Made by a program: the position numbers and the translations under genes. Positions 57,939 to 64,000 of a DNA stretch of 64,000 nucleotides are shown here, piece after piece. The DNA is from Acidovorax kalamii (GTDB lineage: Bacteria; Pseudomonadota; Gammaproteobacteria; Burkholderiales; Burkholderiaceae_C). Each line of letters begins with the position of its first letter. Positions within the stretch are counted from its first letter, which is position 1. The DNA lies in contig NZ_NOIG01000004.1 of assembly GCF_002245625.1 (NCBI RefSeq), positions 310,001-374,000 of the forward strand, written 5' to 3'. The notes beneath the pieces are model-generated. The model was given only the letters and a program-made list of their open reading frames with translations. It had not been told where the DNA came from and did no database searches.

Positions 57939-60101
57939 ATGTCCTCCGCAGCGCCCCTGGCGGCGCCTTCCCACCGGGCGCCTGACCCGGCAACGCAGCC
58001 CTCGGGCGCGGCGGCGGCGTGGTCGGCGGCGGCGGTCACCGTGCCCCATGCGGTGGGCCTGGGGCTGCTGGCCTTTGCGCCCCTGGCGGGCGACTATTCC
58101 CTGGCGGCGCTGGCCCTGTGGTCGGCTGCGCTGCCGGGCCTGCTGCTCACCCTGCTGGCGCCCCGCGCGGGCGTGGTGTATGCGCCTACCACGGTGGTGG
58201 CGCTGCTGTTTGCTGCGGTGCTGGCCACGGCCCATGGTGCGGCACCCGCGCTGGGGTTGAGCGCGCGGCAGGTGTTGGCCGTGAGCGGGGCCACGGTGGC
58301 GCTGGCGTTTGTCTTCCAGTGGCTGCTGGGCGTGCTGCGGCTGGCTTCGGTGGCGCGGTTCTTGCCGATTTCAGTCACCCACGGGTTTGCGGCGGGCGTG
58401 GGCCTGTCGATGGTGCTGGGCCAGGTGCGCAACGGCTTTGGCGCGGGGGCGGCCGCACCCTGGGATGCCCAGCTGGGCTGGCATGCGCTGGCGGCCGTGG
58501 CCGTGGTGGGGCTGGCCTGGTGGCTGCGGGGCCGCTGGCCCCGCATGCCCGGCCTGCTGACGGCGGTGGCCGTGGTGGCGCTGGCCGTGGCTTTGGCGGG
58601 CTTCTGGGGCGCCGGGCTGGGGGCCGTGTTTGTGCCCGCCGTGCAGCCCAGCGCATTCGCCTGGCCGCCGCTGCCCGACTGGCGCGGCATCCCCTGGATG
58701 GCCCTGGCGCAGCAGCAGGGCTCGGCCCTGGTGGTGCTGGCGCTCCTGATGGCGCTGGTCAACAGCCTGGAAATCCTGGTCTTCAACCAGGAGCTGGAGC
58801 TGGACCATGGCCTGCGCGGCGACGCCAATCTGGCCCTGCGCCGCGAGAGCCTGCTGGGCGCGTTGTGCGGCCTGGCGTGCATGATCCCGGCATCGACCAG
58901 CGCGTCGCGCTCGCGCATCGTGCTGGCGCAGGCCGGGACATCACGCGATGCCCCGCGCTGGCACGCCGCCATCATGCTGGGCGTGGCCATCACGGGGCCG
59001 TGGTGGCTGCACTGGGTGCCCATGGCCTGTCTGGCGGGGGGGCTGGTGCTGGCCGGGCTGATGCAGGTGCCGGGGCTGATGTGGTCGCTGGGCTATGCGC
59101 GCCGCTCGCGCGTGACCTGGGCGCAGAGCTGGCTGGTGGCCCTGGTGTTTGCGGTGATGGGCGGTGTGGGTGCGCTGGTGGCGGGCCTGGTGGTGGCCAC
59201 CTTTGTGCTGCTGCACGACTCGGCCGCCACGGTGCTGCGCCATGTGCGGCTGGATGGCGAGCTGCGTTCGCGGCGCCTGCGCCGGGCGGGGTCTGACACC
59301 TGGCTGGCGCCGCGCATGAACCAGGTGGCTGTGTTCGAGCTGCAGGGCGTGATGTCGTTTGGCGTGGCGGCCCACCTGGCCGAGCAGGTGCGCATGCTGC
59401 TGCAGCCGCGCCACCGCTGGGTGATTCTGGACGCGGGCCGTGTGCCCGCCTGGGACAGCACGGCCCTGGCCCAGCTGCGCGCGCTGGTGCGCGACCTGGG
59501 CCAGCAGGGCATTGCCGCCGCCGTGGCGGCGCTCGACCCCCTGGCCGCCGAACACGCGGGCGAACAGGTGCGCGCCTTTGCCGACCTGGACCGTGCGCTG
59601 GAATGGGCCGAGGCCGGCATCATGGCGCAACGCCCCATCGAGCAGCGCCCCGCGCGCCCCGAGCGCGACCTGCTGGGCGAAATCGGCGAAGGCGTGCCCC
59701 GCGCCGCCGCCGACGCGCTCATGGCCCTGCTGGAGCCGCTGGACGTGCCCGCCCACGGCGTGGTCTTCCGCGCGGGCGACACCGACCACGACCTGCTGGT
59801 GGTCAAGTCGGGCCACATCACCCTGGTGACCTTGTGGCCGCCCGACAAGGGCCTGCGCCTGGCCACCGTGGGGCCGGGCATGGCCTTTGGCGAGATGGCT
59901 TTCCTCAACGGCGCGGCCCGCAGCGCCTGCGCCGGGGCCGAGCGCGGCCCCGCACACCTGGTGCGGCTGTCGCGCGCGCACTTTGACGCCTGGGCCCGGC
60001 AATACCCCGAGGCCGCGCTCACGGTGATGAATAACCTCGCGCAGATCGGGGCGAGGCGGCTGGCGGTGACCACGCGCCAGCTGCGGGCCGTGCTGGAATG
60101 A
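57939..60101 (+). CDS. SulP family anion transporter with STAS and cyclic-nucleotide-binding domains
   Basis: A 720-aa inner membrane protein in three parts: a SulP/SLC26 transport domain (residues about 25-400, 11-12 helices, VYAPTTVVALLFAAVLATAHG and PASTSASRSRIVLAQAG), a STAS domain (about 440-560, VAVFELQGVMSFGVAAHLAEQV and VPAWDSTALAQLRALV) and a C-terminal cNMP-binding barrel (about 590-715). The last has HGVVFRAGDTDHDLLVVKSG and FGEMAFLNGAARSACAGAE, with the Glu and Arg of the phosphate-binding cassette. This suggests transport of sulfate, bicarbonate or a dicarboxylate gated by cAMP or c-di-GMP-like nucleotides; the anion is unknown. Fusions of this type occur in proteobacteria but are less usual than SulP-STAS alone. 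Confidence 0.88.
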   Translation: MSSAAPLAAPSHRAPDPATQPSGAAAAWSAAAVTVPHAVGLGLLAFAPLAGDYSLAALALWSAALPGLLLTLLAPRAGVVYAPTTVVALLFAAVLATAHGAAPALGLSARQVLAVSGATVALAFVFQWLLGVLRLASVARFLPISVTHGFAAGVGLSMVLGQVRNGFGAGAAAPWDAQLGWHALAAVAVVGLAWWLRGRWPRMPGLLTAVAVVALAVALAGFWGAGLGAVFVPAVQPSAFAWPPLPDWRGIPWMALAQQQGSALVVLALLMALVNSLEILVFNQELELDHGLRGDANLALRRESLLGALCGLACMIPASTSASRSRIVLAQAGTSRDAPRWHAAIMLGVAITGPWWLHWVPMACLAGGLVLAGLMQVPGLMWSLGYARRSRVTWAQSWLVALVFAVMGGVGALVAGLVVATFVLLHDSAATVLRHVRLDGELRSRRLRRAGSDTWLAPRMNQVAVFELQGVMSFGVAAHLAEQVRMLLQPRHRWVILDAGRVPAWDSTALAQLRALVRDLGQQGIAAAVAALDPLAAEHAGEQVRAFADLDRALEWAEAGIMAQRPIEQRPARPERDLLGEIGEGVPRAAADALMALLEPLDVPAHGVVFRAGDTDHDLLVVKSGHITLVTLWPPDKGLRLATVGPGMAFGEMAFLNGAARSACAGAERGPAHLVRLSRAHFDAWARQYPEAALTVMNNLAQIGARRLAVTTRQLRAVLE

Positions 60102-60504
60102 TTTTCACAAGCAAAAATCGGCCTCTGCGCGCAATGGCTAAGTCTTTTTAGCTATCAAAAGAGTAGTGAATATGTACCCCGCACCGCCCGCGTGCCGGTG
60201 TGGCGTGCCGCTCCGTACCGCAAAAAATCGCTTTTTGGGCCACCGGTGCGACAATAGAGGGCTGCGAGCCTGTTCATGACCTCGCGCGGCCCCGGTGCCG
60301 CGGGAGATCGTGAGCAGGTTCTAGCGCAACGCCCCAACAGTCCCCGGCGCACGGCACATTGCCCGCTGGGGCCCTCTCTGCGGCGTTGCACTCCTCGCCG
60401 GGCCACCAGCCCGGCTGCGGTTTGCGCCTTGCAGCCAGCCCCCTCCCAAGGGCGTGCCACATTGCTCAGACATAAATTCAGCGTCGCCTACAAACACGCT
60501 TTTA
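60102..60504. other. gene-free region upstream of rhlE
   Basis: About 400 bases with no credible gene on either strand. A plausible promoter is the TTGGGC...GACAATAG region near 60235-60255, and a GC-rich inverted stretch CCCCGG/CCGCGG follows near 60285-60310. It may be a long 5' untranslated leader of rhlE; RNA helicase genes often have such leaders. No known riboswitch was recognised. Confidence 0.4.
60150..60167. repeat. GCTATCAA-type intergenic repeat
   Basis: TTAGCTATCAAAAGAGTAG lies 49 bases after the SulP stop; a member of the small repeat family listed at 15008-15026. Confidence 0.45.
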
Positions 60505-62022
60505 ATGACTAGTTCCTTCTCCAATCTATCGCTGGCCGAGCCGCTGGCACGTGCCGTGGCCGAAATGGGCTACGAGTCCATGACGCCCATCCAGCAGCAG
60601 GCCATTCCGGTCGTGCTCACCGGCCAGGACGTGATGGGTGCCGCCCAGACCGGCACCGGCAAGACCGCCGCCTTCTCGCTGCCCCTGTTGCAGCGCCTGC
60701 TCAAGCACGAAAACAGCTCCACATCACCTGCGCGCCACCCGGTGCGCGCCCTGGTGCTGCTGCCCACGCGCGAACTGGCCGACCAGGTGGCCCAGCAGAT
60801 CGCGCTGTACGCCAAACACACCAAGCTGCGCAGCACCGTGGTGTTTGGCGGCATGGACATGAAGCCCCAGACCATCGAGCTGAAAAAAGGCGTCGAGGTG
60901 CTGGTGGCCACGCCGGGCCGCCTGCTGGATCACATCGAGGCCAAGAACGCGGTGCTCAACCAGGTCGAGTACGTGGTGCTCGACGAGGCCGACCGCATGC
61001 TGGACATCGGCTTTTTGCCCGACCTGCAGCGCATCCTGAGCTACCTGCCCAAGCAGCGCACCACGCTGCTCTTCAGCGCCACGTTCTCGCCCGAGATCAA
61101 GCGCCTGGCCAGCAGCTACCTGCAGAACCCCATCACCATCGAGGTGGCCCGCCCGAACGAGACGGCCTCCACGGTGGAGCAGCGCTTCTACAGCGCCAAT
61201 GACGACGACAAGCGCCGCGCCATCCACCAGGTGCTCAAGACGCGCGGCATCAAGCAGGCCTTCATCTTCGTGAACAGCAAGCTCGGCTGCGCCCGCCTGG
61301 CGCGCAGCCTGGAGCGCGAAGGTCTCAAGACGGCGGCCCTGCATGGCGACAAGAGCCAGGATGAACGTCTGAAGGCACTCGAAGCCTTCAAGAAGGGCGA
61401 AGTGGACCTGCTGGTGTGTACCGACGTGGCCGCGCGCGGCCTGGACATCAAGGACGTGCCCGCTGTGTTCAACTTCGACGTGCCCTTCAACGCCGAAGAC
61501 TATGTGCACCGCATCGGCCGCACGGGCCGTGCAGGCGCATCGGGCCTGGCCGTGACCCTGGTGTCGGGCAGCGATGCCCGCCTGGTGGCGGACATCGAGA
61601 AGCTCATCAAGAAGAAGATCGAGCTGGAAGCCGTCGAGTACGACGAAGACCAGCCCCGGGGCCGCATCAACGACGGCCGCCGCGCCTGGCGCGAAGCGGG
61701 CGAGACGGGCGATGGCCGCGATGCCTTGGGTGCATCGGCCCCCCGCCGCGAACGTGATCGTGACTACCGGGGGGGGCGTGAGTCCCGCGAATCCCGCGAT
61801 CCGCGCGATCAGCACCGGGGCTTCCGTCCCGCCGCAATCTCGCGCGACCCGTTCTTCGAGAAACCCTACGAGGCCAGCGCGGCCTCCGATGCAGCCCCCG
61901 CCTGGGAGGCCGCCACCAAGTCTGCGCCGCGCAGCAGCATCTCGGCCAACATCAAGCCCAAGCGCAAGGTGGCCGCACTGTTCAAAGCTGCAGCCCAGCC
62001 AGAGTCGACGGCACAGTCCTGA
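60505..62022 (+). CDS. rhlE: DEAD-box ATP-dependent RNA helicase RhlE
   Basis: A 505-aa DEAD-box helicase of the RhlE type. All motifs are in place: Q motif (MTPIQQQAIP), Walker A AQTGTGKT, PTRELA, TPGRLLDHI, VLDEADRMLDIGFL, SATFSPE, and the second RecA domain with FVNSKLGCARLARSL, TDVAARGLDI and HRIGRTGRAG. The C-terminal 120 residues are basic and Arg/Ser/Asp-rich (RDYRGGRESRESRDPRDQ), as usual for RNA anchoring. The start at 60505 (MTSSFSNLSLAEPLARAV) agrees with the family; an upstream in-frame ATG at 60454 lacks support. Unwinds structured RNA, for example during ribosome assembly. Confidence 0.95.
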   Translation: MTSSFSNLSLAEPLARAVAEMGYESMTPIQQQAIPVVLTGQDVMGAAQTGTGKTAAFSLPLLQRLLKHENSSTSPARHPVRALVLLPTRELADQVAQQIALYAKHTKLRSTVVFGGMDMKPQTIELKKGVEVLVATPGRLLDHIEAKNAVLNQVEYVVLDEADRMLDIGFLPDLQRILSYLPKQRTTLLFSATFSPEIKRLASSYLQNPITIEVARPNETASTVEQRFYSANDDDKRRAIHQVLKTRGIKQAFIFVNSKLGCARLARSLEREGLKTAALHGDKSQDERLKALEAFKKGEVDLLVCTDVAARGLDIKDVPAVFNFDVPFNAEDYVHRIGRTGRAGASGLAVTLVSGSDARLVADIEKLIKKKIELEAVEYDEDQPRGRINDGRRAWREAGETGDGRDALGASAPRRERDRDYRGGRESRESRDPRDQHRGFRPAAISRDPFFEKPYEASAASDAAPAWEAATKSAPRSSISANIKPKRKVAALFKAAAQPESTAQS

Positions 62023-62075
62023 TTGGATTTTTTTGAGCCAGATTGCGCTCTAGCGCCTTCTGATTAAGCGCTACA

Positions 62076-62093
62076 AGCTATCGAAAAGATAGC
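62076..62093. repeat. perfect-arm AGCTATC/GATAGC palindromic repeat
   Basis: AGCTATCGAAAAGATAGC, arms GCTATC and GATAGC around GAAAA, between the convergent rhlE and apaH genes. It may fold as a weak stem-loop at both transcript ends. Confidence 0.5.
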
Positions 62094-62122
62094 AAATTAT
62101 TGCCAGCAGGCGTAGCCCGGAT

Positions 62123-62968
62123 TTACCCGCCGGGCTGTTGCGCCTGTTCGCAGTGCACTTGCAGCAATTCCCGCTCGGTCAGCGTGGAGCCAAAACGCAC
62201 GGCGCTCAGGCAGCCACCCCAGACGCAGCCGGTGTCCAGTCCCAGCAGGTCACTGCGGTTGAGCCAGCCCAATGTGGACCAGTGCCCAAAGGCCATCACG
62301 GTGCCTGCTGTGCGGCGCCCTGGCACGTCGAACCAGGGCATGAGCCCGGGCGGGGCGGCGCTGGCGCTTTCAGTGCTTTCAAAATCCATCACCCCGTCGG
62401 CCGAGCAAAAGCGCAGCCGGGTGAGCGCGTTCACGATCACGCGCAGCCGGTCGGTGCCGGTGAGTGGGTCGCTCCAGCGGTCGGGGGTGTTGCCATACAT
62501 GGCCTGCAAGAAGGCGGGCAGCTCGGGGCTGCGCAACACGGCCTGCACCTCATCGGCATAGGCCAGCGTGTCGGCCACCGACCAGGCGGGCAAGACACCG
62601 GCGTGCACCATCAGCAAGGTTTGCCCGGCATGTGTGTGCGCGCGGGCCAGGGGCTGCTGGCGCACCCAGGCGAGCAGGGCCTCGCGGTCGGGGGCGTCCA
62701 GCACGGAGGCCAGCGTATCGCGCCGCGAAGGCTTGCGCGCCCCTGCGGCGGCGGCCAGCAGGTGCAGGTCGTGGTTGCCCAGCAGGCAGCGGATGGCGTC
62801 GCCATGGCGCATGCTGCGGCGCAGCACGGCGGCTGAATCGGGCCCCCGGTTGACTAGGTCGCCGAGCAGGTAAACGGTGTCGCGGCTGGCAGAAAAGCCG
62901 ATGGTGTCCAGCAGGCGGCCCAGGGCGCTGTCGCAGCCCTGGATATCGCCGATGCAATAAATGGCCAT
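62123..62968 (-). CDS. apaH: symmetrical bis(5'-nucleosyl)-tetraphosphatase
   Basis: Hydrolyses Ap4A to two ADP, controlling stress-related dinucleotides. The 281-aa protein has the calcineurin-type phosphoesterase motifs: GDIQGC (with the metal Asp), LLGDLVNRGPDS, LLGNHDLHL and MVHAGVLPAW; FGHWSTLGWL and LDTGCVWGG close the fold. The start at 62968 (MAIYCIGDIQGCDSALGRLL) is the family start, although a longer frame extends to 63163. Length is at the family norm. Probably a single gene, convergent with rhlE. Confidence 0.95.
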   Translation of the reverse strand: MAIYCIGDIQGCDSALGRLLDTIGFSASRDTVYLLGDLVNRGPDSAAVLRRSMRHGDAIRCLLGNHDLHLLAAAAGARKPSRRDTLASVLDAPDREALLAWVRQQPLARAHTHAGQTLLMVHAGVLPAWSVADTLAYADEVQAVLRSPELPAFLQAMYGNTPDRWSDPLTGTDRLRVIVNALTRLRFCSADGVMDFESTESASAAPPGLMPWFDVPGRRTAGTVMAFGHWSTLGWLNRSDLLGLDTGCVWGGCLSAVRFGSTLTERELLQVHCEQAQQPGG

Positions 62969-63273
62969 GGTGTAGTGTGGATGGGATGGAGTGTGGATTT
63001 TCTGCCGAGGAGGTGGGGGATTACACCAGGAGCGCAGCAGGGGCCTGCAAGTCGGCGCGCGTCCCTTGGCGCCTTGTCCGTGCGGGGCTCCAGTTTGGTG
63101 TAGGGGGATATTCGTGAAAAGGTGCCGCAGTACCCGTCTCAGGGGCTTGAAAAAGACAAACACTCCCCAATGCGAGGCCCGGGTATTCGCGCTGGATGAA
63201 TATAGACCCCGGTTATTTGTGGTTTTCTCGGAGAAAATTTGCAGGCCGTGCTTCCCTGTCGAGGGATTATTCC
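62969..63273. other. divergent apaH/H-NS regulatory region
   Basis: About 350 bases between the apaH start and the H-NS-type gene with no credible gene. The right half is A/T-rich (GGTTATTTGTGGTTTTCTCGG near 63210), as expected for autoregulation by an H-NS-type protein. Confidence 0.5.
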
Positions 63274-63279
63274 TATAAT
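63274..63279 (+). promoter_or_regulatory. consensus -10 box of the H-NS-type gene
   Basis: An exact TATAAT lies 38 bases before the H-NS-type start codon in an A/T-rich setting. The -35 region at 63251-63256 is a poor match, so upstream elements may help. Confidence 0.55.
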
Positions 63280-63317
63280 CGCGTCGTCACCAACCTCACA
63301 CTTCTTATTCAGACACC

Positions 63318-63620
63318 ATGACCAGCTACAAAGAACTTTTGAAGCAGCGGGAAGCCCTTGAGCAACAAATCAGCGAAGCACGGCGCCGCGAGTTGTCCGA
63401 CGCTGTGTCACAGGTTCGTGCACTGGTCGCCGAATATGGCCTGACCGCCCAGGATGTATTCCCTGCCGGCAAGGCCGCAGGCAAAACCGGCCGCAGCTCC
63501 ACGGCAGGTTCCAAGGTGGCACCCAAGTACCGCGACCCCGCAACCGGCCAGACCTGGACCGGCCGTGGCAAGGCGCCCAAGTGGATTCAAAACGAAAACC
63601 GCGAGAAGTTCGCGATTTGA
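63318..63620 (+). CDS. H-NS family nucleoid-associated protein
   Basis: A 100-aa H-NS-like DNA-binding protein. The N-terminal half is a coiled-coil oligomerisation region (SYKELLKQREALEQQISEARRRELSDAVSQVRALVAEYGL), the centre a flexible Lys/Ala/Gly linker, and the C terminus the AT-hook-like YRDPATGQTWTGRGKAPKWI, with the core motif TWTGRGKAPKW matching the H-NS/BpH3 consensus. It is one of the short forms common in betaproteobacteria. It is expected to silence A/T-rich or foreign DNA, and could act on the lower-GC island at 27.5-30 kb, which is speculation. A perfect terminator follows. Confidence 0.93.
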   Translation: MTSYKELLKQREALEQQISEARRRELSDAVSQVRALVAEYGLTAQDVFPAGKAAGKTGRSSTAGSKVAPKYRDPATGQTWTGRGKAPKWIQNENREKFAI

Positions 63621-63641
63621 GGGTGTACAACCCCTGCGACC

Positions 63642-63669
63642 AAAAAGCCCGCTGATGCGGGCTTTTTTT
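63642..63669 (+). terminator. rho-independent terminator after the H-NS-type gene
   Basis: AAAAAGCCCGC and GCGGGCTTTTTTT form an 11-bp stem with a TGAT loop and a T run, 21 bases past the stop codon. Very strong form. Confidence 0.95.
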
Positions 63670-63781
63670 ATGGGTGCGTGCAGAGGTGAAGACATGGCTG
63701 CGAGCCGCAGTTCCCAAGACGGAGATGCTTGCTGCGGTTCTGTCGGTATCTGCAGATTCCGTATCTGCTGGTTTGTGGGTT

Positions 63782-64000
63782 TCAGTCGCCGGCATTTTGC
63801 TGACGGGCCAGTTCGCGCAGTGCGTGGGCGGTGAAATCGTCGGCTGGAAAGAACGACTCCACAGCCAACTCCTGCAATGTCACATCCACCGGGGTGCCGA
63901 ATATCGTGGTGGTGCTGATAAGCGACAGCATGCCGTGCACGCTCTCGAAACAAAACGGCATGACCACGCCCAGCATTTCCCCGGCCAATACCAGCGGCGT
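63782..64000 (-). CDS. partial gene at right edge, C-terminal fragment, possibly an XRE/MmyB-like regulator
   Basis: The last 72 residues of a protein that continues beyond the window. The end reads ESVHGMLSLISTTTIFGTPVDVTLQELAVESFFPADDFTAHALRELA. The pattern TIFGTPxDVTLQEL...E.FFPAD resembles the C terminus of some helix-turn-helix regulators with an MmyB-like ligand-binding domain, recalled without a search, so the call is tentative. No start, upstream domain or neighbour can be seen. Confidence 0.4.
   Translation of the reverse strand, partial: TPLVLAGEMLGVVMPFCFESVHGMLSLISTTTIFGTPVDVTLQELAVESFFPADDFTAHALRELARQQNAGD

Noticed and set aside
62123..63163. A longer apaH starting at 63163
   Set aside because: The extra 65 residues before MAIYCIGDIQGC are basic and unlike any ApaH; the metal-binding motif must lie near the N terminus.

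Overview
The window is high-GC DNA from a betaproteobacterium, most likely a Comamonadaceae member of the Acidovorax type. The basis is its codon use, a 32-34 kb Omp32-type porin, an H-NS-family protein, and intergenic GCTATCAA/TTGATAGC-type repeats that I associate with this family. No rRNA, tRNA, CRISPR array, transposase or phage gene was seen. The assignment rests on recognition of families, not on a database search.

The main theme is complete use of purines. Adenine deaminase (48.7 kb) and guanine deaminase (51.0 kb) turn adenine and guanine into hypoxanthine and xanthine. XdhA, XdhB (37.6-41.5 kb) and the maturation factor XdhC (25.1 kb) make urate. PuuD (26.2 kb, membrane urate oxidase with a cytochrome c domain), HiuH (24.1 kb) and the UraD half of a UraD-AllC fusion give allantoin. 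PuuE (22.4 kb) gives allantoate and the AllC half opens it. Glyoxylate from the end of the pathway can pass through Gcl, GlxR (11.3-14.9 kb) and a type-2 glycerate kinase (8.8 kb) to phosphoglycerate. Uptake is served by an NCS2 xanthine/urate-type permease (4.9 kb) and a BMP-type nucleoside ABC transporter with two binding proteins (42.6-50.9 kb). A Rieske oxygenase of unknown substrate is translationally linked to adenine deaminase. No ureidoglycolate lyase (AllA) was recognised; an M20 hydrolase at the end of the allantoin operon is a candidate for that step.

Regulation looks local. There are two FCD-type GntR regulators, a LysR regulator divergent from gcl and another divergent from xdhA. 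An 18-bp perfect palindrome lies between the second gntR gene and hiuH, and related GTATAC-centred or GCATAC-centred sites lie before the permease, dctA/glycerate kinase, puuD and guaD.

Layout: 0-2.4 kb ABC binding protein and HDOD protein; 2.4-4.7 malic enzyme; 4.9-10.2 permease, GntR, DctA-type symporter and glycerate kinase; 10.3-14.9 LysR and glyoxylate operon; 15.0-19.3 gamma-glutamyltransferase, acetyltransferase and MocR regulator; 19.4-27.5 allantoin/urate genes; 27.5-30.0 a lower-GC leftward island with an AAC(6')-Ib-like aminoglycoside acetyltransferase, an ASCH protein and unknown small genes; 30.2-36.6 c-di-GMP proteins, porin and Crp/Fnr regulator; 36.6-37.6 a gene-free, roughly 0.8 kb imperfect palindrome; 37.6-52.3 xanthine dehydrogenase and purine uptake/deamination; 52.4-64.0 housekeeping and miscellaneous genes (dcd, diguanylate cyclase, ornithine cyclodeaminase family, pcp, zinc metallopeptidase, SulP-STAS-cNMP transporter, rhlE, apaH, H-NS family, and a partial gene at the right edge).
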